Of a stretch of DNA of 64,000 nt, positions 35,000 through 43,397 are shown piece by piece. Below the pieces are notes generated by a model that saw only the letters and a list, made by a program, of their open reading frames with translations, made no database searches and was not told the DNA's origin. Origin of the DNA: Thermoleophilia bacterium (GTDB lineage Bacteria; Actinomycetota; Thermoleophilia; Gaiellales; Gaiellaceae). The stretch is from positions 18,115 through 82,114 of the forward strand of contig JAHDVS010000010.1 in the NCBI GenBank assembly GCA_023382435.1. The letters are read 5' to 3'. The translations under genes and the position numbers were made by a program. The number at the start of each line of letters is the position of its first letter. Within the stretch, counting starts at the first letter, position 1.

Positions 35000-36328
35000 T
35001 CACCTCCTCGCCGCTGCCTTGCGGCTCGCCAGCGCCTCGAAGAAGGCGTCGATGCGGTTCTTCATCTGGGCGTCCGACCAGAGCCTCGCGTCCACGAGGT
35101 CGGACTGGATGAAGAGCCCGGGGATGTCGTTCGTGCGCATCTGCCACTCGCGCTCGTCCGGCAGGCCGGTCGAGACGGTGCGGCAGGATTTGATCCCGTG
35201 GAAGCAGATCCCGTCGATGTCCCACTCGCGCACGATCCTCGCCTGCCAGTCCTGGGAGAAGAAGATCCCCGAGAAGCTCTGCTGGGCGCTCCAGAGGATC
35301 TGCTCGGCCATGCTCTCGATCGGCCGCTCGAGCTCGTAACGGATCCCGCGGTCGATGCCGCCGCCGGCGAAGGACATGTACTCGGAGTGGGCGAAGACAC
35401 CGCCCCACGAGTGGAACAGCTCGAGGAAGCGGCGGAAGTGCGAGTAGCAGGCGGTGCCGATCAGGAGCAGCCGGTACTTCTCGTCCGGGATCGCGCCCAT
35501 CCCGAGCCGCACCCGCTCGCGCAGCTCGTCGCGCGCGAGCCGCATGAACGCGGTGCCGCGCGAGTCGCCACGGTACGCGTTCGCGATGCCCATGTAGTTG
35601 AGCCCGTCGAGCATGGCGTCGAACGGGGCCGGGTGGTGCTTGTTCTCCGCGACCACCTCGTCGTAGAGACCGGCGAGCGCGTTGACCTCGCCCATCACCT
35701 CGCGCAGCCGGTCGAGGTCGAGCGTCTTGCCGGTGATCCGCTCGCAGAGCGCGATCAGCTCGCGCAGCTGGCCCTCGACGTAGCGGCGGTCGCGCTCGAA
35801 CTCCTCGCTGCCGGGGAGGACGCTCCCGCCCGTGCCCCGCCAGCCGGGGAGGTCGAGGACGAAGACCGGGCAGCCGTACATCCGCTCCCAGATCTCGGAC
35901 CACTTGATGTAGGTGTTGCACGTGTTCGGCGAGACGACCAGGGCCGGCCGGGGCAGCTTCCCGGACGGATGGTTGCGCCCGGTCAGGTGCAGGCCGACGT
36001 CGACCTTCACGTAACCGCAGATGTCCGGGGAGTAGCCGTAGTCCTCGGCGGCGACGAGCATCTCCATCTGCTTGCCCCGGACCGCGGTCTGGAGCGAGGT
36101 GATCTCGGGGAAGCTCATCGGCAGGTCGAAGCAGCGCAGGATCTCGGCGATCGACCCCATCACGAACACGTTCGCGACGGGCCGCCCCTCGGCGTCCGCC
36201 TCGCTCATCTCCTGCCACCACGTCTCGATCAGGCCGCGGCTCTCGGCGCGGGTGGCGCCGATCAGCTCGGAGTGCGGGGCCGCCCCATCCCCCGGCCGCT
36301 TCCGCTCGGCAACTTTCTGCTCGGCCAC
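35000..36328 (-). CDS. bcrB: Benzoyl-CoA reductase subunit B
   Basis: 442-residue substrate-reducing subunit (BcrB/BadE type, usually about 435). The N-terminal half carries VFVMGSIAEILRCFDLPMSF and VSPNTCNTYIKWSEIWERMY; later GTACYSHFRRFLELFHSWGG and FHGIKSCRTVSTG. Cysteines in these segments are candidates for the [4Fe-4S] ligands near the active site formed with BcrC. GTG start with GGAGGAG 8 nt upstream, 16 bp after bcrC. The presence of two different ATPases downstream separates this from 2-hydroxyacyl-CoA dehydratases. Confidence 0.87.
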   Translation of the reverse strand: MAEQKVAERKRPGDGAAPHSELIGATRAESRGLIETWWQEMSEADAEGRPVANVFVMGSIAEILRCFDLPMSFPEITSLQTAVRGKQMEMLVAAEDYGYSPDICGYVKVDVGLHLTGRNHPSGKLPRPALVVSPNTCNTYIKWSEIWERMYGCPVFVLDLPGWRGTGGSVLPGSEEFERDRRYVEGQLRELIALCERITGKTLDLDRLREVMGEVNALAGLYDEVVAENKHHPAPFDAMLDGLNYMGIANAYRGDSRGTAFMRLARDELRERVRLGMGAIPDEKYRLLLIGTACYSHFRRFLELFHSWGGVFAHSEYMSFAGGGIDRGIRYELERPIESMAEQILWSAQQSFSGIFFSQDWQARIVREWDIDGICFHGIKSCRTVSTGLPDEREWQMRTNDIPGLFIQSDLVDARLWSDAQMKNRIDAFFEALASRKAAARR

Positions 36329-36344
36329 TGGCTCCTCCTCCGGC

Positions 36345-37508
36345 TCAGGCGAACTCGAACAGCAGGGACTCGGCGAAGGTCTCGACCTCCATGCGCACCT
36401 GCTCGAACACGTTCGTCTTCTCCTCGAACTCCATCACGAGGTGCGGGATCCCCGCATCGTCGAGGGCGCGGCTGTAGCTCACCTGCTCCTCGAGCCCGGG
36501 CTCGCACATCTTCGCGGCCGCCACGATCGCCGCCTCCGCGCCGGCGGCGCGGATCCGCGCGAGCAGCATCTCCTCCTTCAGCTTCTCGGGGTCGCGCTGC
36601 ACCGGGCTGTAGCTCGACGTCTCGATGTAGGCGCGAGCGAGGCTCGCGTACGGGTTGTCGCCGGCGGGGACGTCCTCGGTCAGCCAGCGCAGTCCGATCA
36701 GGAAGTCGTCGTCGACGACGTAGCAGGCGTCCTGGATCACCGCGAGCATCTCGAGCGGCGGCTGCTCGCAGAAGCCGCCCTCGAAGACGACGCGGATCTT
36801 GTCCTGGGACTTCGCGTCCCTCGCCTCGACGAGGGGCAGCGCCCGGCGTAGAAGCTCGTTGTGCTCCTCGCGGGGCATCACCGTCCCCGCCCGGGTGAGC
36901 AGGTAGGCCTCGACGGTGGAGATGAGCCACGGGGTCTCCCGCTTGATCCGGTAGAGCTCGCGCAGGAGGCGACGGTTCTCGTTGAAGAGCTCGATCGAGG
37001 CTCGCAGGGCGTCGTCGGTGAGCTCGCGGCCCGCGACCTCCTCGATCACGCCGGCGATCCGCCGGTACTCGCTCTCGAGGTACTCGGGCGCGTAGGCGGA
37101 GCGCACGTTGTGCGGCAGGTAGAGGACCTGGCAGGGGATGTCCGGGAGGTTGCGCGCCCAGACCCCGCAGGAGTGGCGCGCCGCGTCGCAGATCGGGTGC
37201 GTGACGAACATGGACAGGAAGTCGGCGCGGCCGGCCAGTACGGACTCGAGCGAGCTGCGAATGATCGAGCACACGAACGCGGCGAAGCGCGCGTCGGCCT
37301 GGCGCACCTGGAGTGCCGAGCTCGCGCCGGCCAGCTTGATCGGCAGCATCCCGGCCGCGTGGGCGAGCTCCTCGGGGAAGTAGACCTGGAAGTGGCCGAG
37401 CACCTTGCCGCCCGGGTTCTGCTCGAGCCAGCGGCGAGCGGCCGGGTAGTCGAGATCCTCGACCAGCTCGCGGGTCTCGTGAATCAGCTGCGTCAGGTCA
37501 TCTGTCAT
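36345..37508 (-). CDS. bcrC: Benzoyl-CoA reductase subunit C
   Basis: 387-residue subunit (BcrC/BadD type, about 386 in Thauera). VYFPEELAHAAGMLPIKLAG near residue 45 is the family hallmark. Conserved Cys occur in FAAFVCSIIRSSLE, THPICDAARHSCGVW, FEGGFCEQPP and AKMCEPGLEEQVSY. It is the first gene of the operon C-B-A-D, the same order as in Thauera and Rhodopseudomonas. ATG 37508 is chosen; a GTG at 37517 is possible. A PaaX-family regulator is divergent 56 bp away. Confidence 0.87.
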   Translation of the reverse strand: MTDDLTQLIHETRELVEDLDYPAARRWLEQNPGGKVLGHFQVYFPEELAHAAGMLPIKLAGASSALQVRQADARFAAFVCSIIRSSLESVLAGRADFLSMFVTHPICDAARHSCGVWARNLPDIPCQVLYLPHNVRSAYAPEYLESEYRRIAGVIEEVAGRELTDDALRASIELFNENRRLLRELYRIKRETPWLISTVEAYLLTRAGTVMPREEHNELLRRALPLVEARDAKSQDKIRVVFEGGFCEQPPLEMLAVIQDACYVVDDDFLIGLRWLTEDVPAGDNPYASLARAYIETSSYSPVQRDPEKLKEEMLLARIRAAGAEAAIVAAAKMCEPGLEEQVSYSRALDDAGIPHLVMEFEEKTNVFEQVRMEVETFAESLLFEFA

Positions 37509-37523
37509 AGATAACACCTAACC

Positions 37524-37552
37524 TTGGTAGACTGTTACCTATTGGCTAGAGT
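37524..37552 (+). promoter_or_regulatory. paaX1 promoter with overlapping inverted repeat
   Basis: TTGGTA (37524-37529) and TAGAGT (37547-37552) are separated by 17 nt and fit -35/-10 elements for the paaX gene (ATG 37565). The inverted repeat GGTA-N6-TACC (37526-37539) overlaps the spacer, and TAACACCTA / TGTTACCTA half-site repeats extend toward bcrC. This is the likely operator for both divergent units. Confidence 0.5.
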
Positions 37553-37564
37553 ACTCCTGCCCGG

Positions 37565-38434
37565 ATGATCCGTCAAGACAAAATTGATCAGTTTGCACAG
37601 GAGGCGCTCCAGCCCCAGGAGCTCGTGCTCGACCTGCTCGGCTGGTACGTCCGCCCCGCTGGCGCCCACGTCTGGTCGGGTGGGCTCGTGCACCTGCTCG
37701 GCGAGCTCGGCTTCTCGACGCCCGCGGCCCGGATCGCGCTCGGCCGGCTCGTCCGGCGGGGACTGCTCGCCCCCGTCAAGGAGGGTCGGCTCGTCCACTA
37801 CGACTTCACGCCCCGGCTCGAGACGCTGCTCGCCGAGGGCACCGGGCGGATCGAGAGCTTCGCGCTCGACGAGCCCTGGGACGGCCTCTGGACGGTGCTC
37901 TGGTACGCGATCCCCGAGGAGCGGAAAACCGCCGGCCGCCGGCTCGCGCGGCGCCTACGCTTCCTCGGCTTCGGCTCGCCCCAGGAGGGGATGTGGCTCG
38001 CCCCGCGCAACCGGGAGGCGGACGTCGAGAGCCTCGTCGCCGACCTCGGCCTCGACGGGAACGTGGCGGTCGTGGTCGGCCCGGCGGCCGCCGGCACCGA
38101 CGCGGGGGCGCTGATCCGACGGCTCTGGGACCTCCCCGACCTCGCTGGCCGCTACGAGTCCTACGTGGCGGCGTTCTCCCCCTGCTGCGCCCACGCCGCC
38201 GCCCGCTCGCTCGGCGACCGCGACGCCTTCGTGATCCGAACCCGAGCGCTCGCCGAGTACCGCCGCTTCCCCGCCCTCGACCCGACGCTGCCCGAGGAGG
38301 TCGTCGGCCAGTCCTGGAAGCGACGCGAGGTCGTCGAGACGTTCCACGGCATCTTCGAGACGCTCCGCCCCGCGGCGACCCGCTACTTCGAGCAGGCGAA
38401 CACGCCGGGGCACCGCCCTGCGCGGCCGTCGTAG
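37565..38434 (+). CDS. PaaX-family transcriptional regulator (1)
   Basis: 289-residue regulator. The N-terminal winged helix (LVLDLLGWYVRPAGAHVWSG ... STPAARIALGRLVRRGLL) is followed by the PaaX central domain (PWDGLWTVLWYAIPEER, RRLRFLGFGSPQEGMWLAPR) and a C-terminal domain with YRRFPALDPTLPEEV. PaaX proteins repress aromatic catabolic operons and are released by an aryl-CoA, classically phenylacetyl-CoA. Divergent from bcrC, so benzoyl-CoA or a related thioester is the likely ligand by inference. Confidence 0.85.
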   Translation: MIRQDKIDQFAQEALQPQELVLDLLGWYVRPAGAHVWSGGLVHLLGELGFSTPAARIALGRLVRRGLLAPVKEGRLVHYDFTPRLETLLAEGTGRIESFALDEPWDGLWTVLWYAIPEERKTAGRRLARRLRFLGFGSPQEGMWLAPRNREADVESLVADLGLDGNVAVVVGPAAAGTDAGALIRRLWDLPDLAGRYESYVAAFSPCCAHAAARSLGDRDAFVIRTRALAEYRRFPALDPTLPEEVVGQSWKRREVVETFHGIFETLRPAATRYFEQANTPGHRPARPS

Positions 38435-38435
38435 T

Positions 38436-38465
38436 CGTAGGGGCGGGTCATGACCCGCCCCTACG
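38436..38465. terminator. 30-bp perfect palindrome between convergent genes
   Basis: CGTAGGGGCGGGTCA followed directly by its reverse complement TGACCCGCCCCTACG. It begins just after the paaX stop and contains the stop of the convergent livM gene, so it can terminate both transcripts. Confidence 0.65.
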
Positions 38466-39480
38466 GGTTGGCTTCCCGCTCGGGCGCCGGGGGCAGCCGC
38501 AACCGCCGCTGGACGGGGAAGAGCCGCAGGTCGAAGCGGCGCTGGACGAGGCTCCAGAGGCCGCCGGGGGCCGCGAGCATGACGACGACGGCGACGCCGC
38601 CGAGCGCGACGAGATACCAGGTGCCGTAGCCGGAGAGCAGCTCGCGCAACACGAAGAAGACCGCGGTGCCGACGATCGGGCCCTCGATCGTCCCGATCCC
38701 GCCGATCACGACGATGAAGATCATGTACGCCGTCCAGTTGACCGTGAAAGCCGCGTCGGGCTGGATCCTGAGCAGGTTCAGGTAGATGACCGCGCCGGCC
38801 AGCCCGCAGCCGAGGCCCGCGAGGACGTAGACGACGAGCTTCGCCCGCACGAGGTCGACGCCGAGGCTCTCGGCCGCCTCCTCGTTGTCGCGAATCGCGG
38901 TCAGGGCCAGCCCGAGCCGGGAGCGCAGCACCGCGTAGACGAGGATGACGGCGCCGGCCCCGGCCGCGAGCGCAAGCCAGTAGGTGCCGTCCTCCCTCGT
39001 CCCTCGCTCGAGCGCGGCGGCCGAGCCCACGGTGACGCCCGAGCCGCCGCCGAGGTACGAGGTGTTGACGGCGAGCAGGTGGTAGACCTCGGCGATCACC
39101 CAGGTGCCGATCGCGAAGTAGCCCCCGCGCAGCCGGAACGCGAGCCCCGCGGTGGGGATCGCGAGCGCCGCCGCCGCGAGGCCGGCGAGACCGGCGGCGA
39201 GGAACGGGTGCACGCCGACCTTGTCGCCGAAGTAGTAGAGACCGTAGGCGCCGATGCCGACGAACGCCTGCTGGCCGATCGAGACGAGCCCCGCGTAGCC
39301 GGCGAGCAGGTTCCACATCTGGGCGAGCGCGAGCAGCGTCAGCGCCTCGACCAGCAGCCGCATGTCGCCGGCGGACGCCCAGAACGGCACGGTCGCGAGC
39401 GCGGTGAGCGCCGCTACCCCGGCGACCGCCCCGAGACGGCTCGCCGTGGTGGCCCGCACAACCGTCAGCTCGCCGCTCAC
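38461..39480 (-). CDS. livM: Branched-chain-type ABC permease LivM (system 1)
   Basis: 339-residue membrane permease of the HAAT family. Family segments LLAGYAGLVSIGQQAFVGIG, RLRGGYFAIGTW, AIRDNEEAAESLGVDL and VIGGIGTIEGPIVGTAVFF are clear, set in about eight to ten hydrophobic segments. GTG 39480 overlaps the livH stop by 4 nt. Last gene of the importer array; the palindrome at 38436 follows. Substrate likely an aromatic or other organic acid given the neighbours, since HAAT systems are not limited to amino acids. Confidence 0.87.
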   Translation of the reverse strand: MSGELTVVRATTASRLGAVAGVAALTALATVPFWASAGDMRLLVEALTLLALAQMWNLLAGYAGLVSIGQQAFVGIGAYGLYYFGDKVGVHPFLAAGLAGLAAAALAIPTAGLAFRLRGGYFAIGTWVIAEVYHLLAVNTSYLGGGSGVTVGSAAALERGTREDGTYWLALAAGAGAVILVYAVLRSRLGLALTAIRDNEEAAESLGVDLVRAKLVVYVLAGLGCGLAGAVIYLNLLRIQPDAAFTVNWTAYMIFIVVIGGIGTIEGPIVGTAVFFVLRELLSGYGTWYLVALGGVAVVVMLAAPGGLWSLVQRRFDLRLFPVQRRLRLPPAPEREANP

Positions 39481-40346
39481 TGCCGCACCTGCCTGCTGAA
39501 GAGACCGGTCGGGCGCGTGGCGAGCACCGCTAGGAACACGAGATGGCCGGTCAAGACACCCCAGCCCGGCGAGATCTGAGCGCCGACCGTCTGCGCGACG
39601 CCGAGCACGATGCCGCCGACGAGCGTCCCCCACAGCGAGCCGAGACCGCCGATGATCACGGCCTCGAAGGCGAAGATCAGCCGGGCGGGGCCGATCGCCG
39701 GGCCGAACGTCGTCCGCATGCCGAGGAACACCCCTGCGAGAGCGACCGTCGCGAGCGCGATCCCCATCGCGAGCGCGTAGATGCGGCGGTTGTCGATTCC
39801 CTGGAGCTGGGCGGTGCGCGGGTCGTCGGCGGTCGCCCGCAACGCACGGCCTGTCCGGGTGCGGCTGAGCGCGAGCTGGAGCACGCTGAGCAGGACGATG
39901 CTGACGATGAAAGTGACGAGCGGGAACCAGCCGATGGAGATCTGGTCGCTGATCCGGATGCTGCTCGTCTCGATCGAGCCGGCGTCAAGCCCGCGCGAGT
40001 CGGCCGTGAACACCTCGAGCAGGACGTTCTGGAGGATGATCGAGAGCCCGAACGTGACGAGCAGGGGCGCCAGCTCGCCGCCCGCCAGCGTCCGGTTGAG
40101 CAGGCCGTACTGGAGGACGTAGCCGATCACGAACAGCGCCGGCACGACCAGCGCCAGCCCGATCCACGGGTCGAGGCCGGTGGCGTCGACGATCGCCACG
40201 AGCAGGAACGCCGCCAGGATGCTGAGGTCGCCGTGCGCGAGATTGACGAGCCGCATCACGCCGAACACGAGCGAGAGCCCGGTCGCGAACAGCGCGTACA
40301 GCCCCCCGAGCAGGATCCCCTGGACGACCGCGTTGACCCACTCCAC
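39477..40346 (-). CDS. livH: Branched-chain-type ABC permease LivH (system 1)
   Basis: 289-residue permease. GILLGGLYALFATGLSLVFGVMRLVNLAHGDL near the N-terminus (given here only in part as GLYALFATGLSLVFG) and AVIIGGLGSLWGTLVGGIV near residue 230 are the LivH hallmarks. Forms the channel with LivM. Three bp separate it from livF upstream; the overlap with livM indicates coupling. Confidence 0.87.
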   Translation of the reverse strand: MEWVNAVVQGILLGGLYALFATGLSLVFGVMRLVNLAHGDLSILAAFLLVAIVDATGLDPWIGLALVVPALFVIGYVLQYGLLNRTLAGGELAPLLVTFGLSIILQNVLLEVFTADSRGLDAGSIETSSIRISDQISIGWFPLVTFIVSIVLLSVLQLALSRTRTGRALRATADDPRTAQLQGIDNRRIYALAMGIALATVALAGVFLGMRTTFGPAIGPARLIFAFEAVIIGGLGSLWGTLVGGIVLGVAQTVGAQISPGWGVLTGHLVFLAVLATRPTGLFSRQVRQ

Positions 40347-40349
40347 CGC

Positions 40350-41048
40350 TCAGACTCCGAAGTAGGCGGCCGTGATCTGCTCGGACGTCAGCTCACCAGG
40401 ACGCCCCTCGAGGGAGACCCGCCCCTCGAGCAGGCAGTAGACACGCCCGGCGGCGCGGAGCGCCTGGCTCACGTCCTGCTCGACGAGCAGCACCGTCGTG
40501 CCGAGCCCGGTGATCTCCGGCATCGCGGCGTAGAGCTGGCCGACGACGATCGGGGCCAGCCCGAGGGAGACCTCGTCGAGGAGCAGCAGCCTCGGGTTCG
40601 CCATCAGCGCACGGCCGATCGCGAGCGCCTGCTGCTCCCCACCCGAGATCCGCGCTCCGGGGGTGCGCGCGACCCGCTCGATGAGCGGGAACAGCTCATA
40701 CACCCGCGAGACGGTCCAGGGTCCGGGCCGGCCCGAGTACGCCCCGAGCAGGAGGTTCTCCTCGACGGAGAGGCTCGGGAAGATCCGGCGCCCCTCGGGC
40801 ACGAGCGAGATGCCGAGGCGGACGCGAGCGTGCGGAGGGAGCCCCCCGGCCGGGCCGCCGTCGAAGCGAACGCTGCCCTCGACCCTGGCCAGCGTGCCCG
40901 CGACGGCAGCCAGTAGCGTGGACTTGCCGGCGCCGTTGGCGCCGATGATCGCGACCGTCTCCCCCTCCTCGACCGTGAGCGAGACGTCGAAGAGCGCCTG
41001 GAAGTCGCCGTAGAAGCCGCTGACGGCCTCCAGCGAGAGCAGGCTCAC
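40350..41048 (-). CDS. livF: ABC ATPase LivF (system 1)
   Basis: 232-residue ATPase. Walker A GANGAGKSTLL, Q-loop region LVPEGRRIFPSLSVEENLLLG, signature ISGGEQQALAIGRALM and Walker B LLLLDEVSLGLAP are present in order. GTG 41048 is chosen because the protein then begins SLLSLEAVSGFYG like other LivF proteins; a TTG at 41069 would add seven residues. Pairs with LivG. Confidence 0.87.
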   Translation of the reverse strand: MSLLSLEAVSGFYGDFQALFDVSLTVEEGETVAIIGANGAGKSTLLAAVAGTLARVEGSVRFDGGPAGGLPPHARVRLGISLVPEGRRIFPSLSVEENLLLGAYSGRPGPWTVSRVYELFPLIERVARTPGARISGGEQQALAIGRALMANPRLLLLDEVSLGLAPIVVGQLYAAMPEITGLGTTVLLVEQDVSQALRAAGRVYCLLEGRVSLEGRPGELTSEQITAAYFGV

Positions 41049-41079
41049 CCGGGGGCCTCGCCGCCGCAAGGCGTGACCG

Positions 41080-41802
41080 TCACGCGCCGGCGCCCAGGTA
41101 GACGCTGCGGACTTCCGGGCTCGCCATCACCGCCTGTGGGTCACCCTCCACGATCTTGCGCCCGAAGTCCAGGGCGACGAGGCGGTCGACGACCGCGAGC
41201 AGCGCATGGACGATGTGCTCGATCCAGACGAGCGAGACGCTGGCGGCCCGCACCTTCCGGATCGTCGCGACGAGCTCGAGCACCTCGGGCTCGGTCAGGC
41301 CGCCGGCGATCTCGTCGAGCAGGAGCACCCGCGGGCGGGCAGCGAGGGCGCGGGCGAGCTCGAGACGCTTGCGCTCGAGCAGCGGCAGCGAGCCGGCGAG
41401 CGTGTTCGCCTTGCGGAGCAGCCCGACGTCGGCAAGCACGCCGACCGCGATCTCCTCGGCTTCCCCGTCGGAGCCGGCCGGGCCGAAGCTCGCTCCGACG
41501 AGGACGTTCTCGAACACGGTCATCCCGCCGAAGGGACGCGGGATCTGGAACGTGCGCGCGATCCCCAGCCGGCAATGGCCATGCGGCGAGACGCGGGTGA
41601 CGTCCCGGCCGCAGAAGAGGATCCGCCCTCGATCGGGATGGAGGCTGCCGGCGATCAGGCTGAGCATGGTCGTCTTGCCGGCGCCGTTCGGTCCCACGAC
41701 GCCGAGCGCTTCGCCCTCGTCGAGCTGCAGGCTGAGGTCGTCGAGCGCCTGCAGCGACCCGAACGACTTCGAGACCCCTTCCAGCTCGATCACGCTCCCC
41801 AT
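41080..41802 (-). CDS. livG: ABC ATPase LivG (system 1)
   Basis: 240-residue ATPase. Walker A GPNGAGKTTMLSLI, Q-loop RTFQIPRPFGGMTVFENV and Walker B VLLLDEIAGGLTEPE. The signature segment is the divergent SLPLLERKRLELARAL common in a LivG subgroup rather than LSGGQ. 31 bp after the binding-protein gene and upstream of livF. Confidence 0.87.
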   Translation of the reverse strand: MGSVIELEGVSKSFGSLQALDDLSLQLDEGEALGVVGPNGAGKTTMLSLIAGSLHPDRGRILFCGRDVTRVSPHGHCRLGIARTFQIPRPFGGMTVFENVLVGASFGPAGSDGEAEEIAVGVLADVGLLRKANTLAGSLPLLERKRLELARALAARPRVLLLDEIAGGLTEPEVLELVATIRKVRAASVSLVWIEHIVHALLAVVDRLVALDFGRKIVEGDPQAVMASPEVRSVYLGAGA

Positions 41803-41833
41803 AGCTCACCTTCCGCCGGCAGCCTCTCCGTGC

Positions 41834-43240
41834 CTACGAGCCCGGGATCGGCCGCAGCGTACCGCCCGTGGGCACGTCCGGCAGCGCCGCGTTCTCGACG
41901 ATGACGAGGTCGTAGGGGAAGTCGGTGCCCGGGCTCCACTGGCCGCCGACAAGCTTCGTCTTGGCGACGTTCGGGACGGGCCCGCCCTCCCAGGTGATGT
42001 TGCCGACGACGGTGTCGAGGCTCGTCGCCGCGATCGCGGCCGCGATCGCCGCCTTGTCGTCGACGTCGGCGCTGCGGCTGAGCGCGTCCGCCCCGACCTC
42101 GAACAGGGCGTGGGCGAACCCGATCGGCTGCGTCCACTGCCTCTGCGTCGCGGTGGTGTAGGCGGCCGCGAGGTCGCCGGCCGACTGGCCGGTGAGCGAC
42201 GACGTGAACGGGTGGGTCGGGCTCCACCAGACCTCCGTGGACATGCCGTCGCCGAGCTCGCCCAGCGCCTCCACCGAGGCGGGGAAGAGCAGCGCCTTGC
42301 CGATCGAGGCGATCTTGGGCTTGAAGCCCTGCTGGGCGGCCTGCGTCCAGAACGTCGTCCAGTCCGGCGGGATCGGCACTCCGGTGACGATCTCGACGCC
42401 CTTCGACTTGAACTCGGAGATCTGGGCAGAGAAGTCGTCGGTCAGGTTCGGGTAGCGGCCCGGATCGGTGATCGTGTAGCCGGCCTCGGTCAGCGGCTTC
42501 GGGAAGCCGAGCTCGGGGTCGCCCCACGCGTTGCCGTCGCCGTCGTTCGGCCAGATCGCCCCGACCATCTTGTTCGTCTCGACCTGGCTCCACATCGACA
42601 GGAAGACCGCGATGATGTCCTCGAGGCCCCAGAAGAAGTGGTAGGTCCACTGGAAGCCGGCCGCCGGATCGCCGTTGCGGCCGAAGAACCACGGCTGCCA
42701 CGGGGCTACCGACGAGATGCAGGGGACGCCGTTCGCCTCGCAGGTGTCCGACACGGGGTTCGTGGTCTCCGGCGTGCCCTCGACGAGCACGAGGTCGACT
42801 CCGTCGTCGAGAACGAGGCTTCCGGCCACCTCGGCCGCGCGGTTCGGGTCCGACTCGCTGTCCCGTGCGACGATCTCCACGGGGTGCGTGGTGCCGCCGA
42901 CATCGAGCCCGTCGGCGAAGCGCTTCTCCATCTCGGCCAGGACGAACGTGTCCGCCTCGCCGAAGCCGGCGAGTGCTCCGGTCTGAGGTGTCACGTAGCC
43001 GATCTTGAGCGGCCGCCCGGTCGCCCCGCCGCCGGTGGTGGCCGGCGTCGTCGTCGCGACCGTCTCGGTCGCGGGAGCCGTGGTCTCCGGAGCCGCCTCC
43101 TCCCCGCCGCCGCAGGCAGCGAGAACCGGTGCGAGCCCGGCCACGAGCCCGGCCGCGCCCGCGATCTTGATGAAGTTGCGTCGCGTGATTCGCTCGACGA
43201 GGGCGTCGTACCTGTCGCCCCCTCCTGTTTGCTTCTCCAT
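41834..43240 (-). CDS. ABC substrate-binding lipoprotein (system 1), Tat type
   Basis: 468-residue periplasmic-binding-type I protein. The N-terminus has a twin-arginine signal (ITRRNFIKIAGAAG) ending in a lipobox LAAC, so it should be exported folded by Tat and lipid-anchored. A Thr/Ala/Pro-rich linker follows, then the Leu/Ile/Val-binding fold (IGYVTPQTGALAGFGEAD). ATG 43240 has GGAGGGAAGG upstream. First gene of the transporter block, directly downstream of the PEP-utilising enzyme gene. Ligand unknown. Confidence 0.85.
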   Translation of the reverse strand: MEKQTGGGDRYDALVERITRRNFIKIAGAAGLVAGLAPVLAACGGGEEAAPETTAPATETVATTTPATTGGGATGRPLKIGYVTPQTGALAGFGEADTFVLAEMEKRFADGLDVGGTTHPVEIVARDSESDPNRAAEVAGSLVLDDGVDLVLVEGTPETTNPVSDTCEANGVPCISSVAPWQPWFFGRNGDPAAGFQWTYHFFWGLEDIIAVFLSMWSQVETNKMVGAIWPNDGDGNAWGDPELGFPKPLTEAGYTITDPGRYPNLTDDFSAQISEFKSKGVEIVTGVPIPPDWTTFWTQAAQQGFKPKIASIGKALLFPASVEALGELGDGMSTEVWWSPTHPFTSSLTGQSAGDLAAAYTTATQRQWTQPIGFAHALFEVGADALSRSADVDDKAAIAAAIAATSLDTVVGNITWEGGPVPNVAKTKLVGGQWSPGTDFPYDLVIVENAALPDVPTGGTLRPIPGS

Positions 43241-43397
43241 CCTTCCCTCCTCACTCCGGTCGCGGGCCGGATCTCCCCGACTCGCGGCGCTGTCCACGAC
43301 GGTTCACACCCTCGACCGCCCGGCATGGCTCGGGCGCCAGCGGGGTTACTGCCCCGGCCTCGGTCCTCCTTTCCTCGCCGTCTCGAAGCCGGTCATC

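Noticed and set aside
33379..37508. 2-Hydroxyacyl-CoA dehydratase (HgdABC-type) instead of benzoyl-CoA reductase
   Set aside because: There are two distinct ATPase subunits rather than one activator, the order is C-B-A-D, and ring-catabolism genes follow. Still worth testing by phylogeny.
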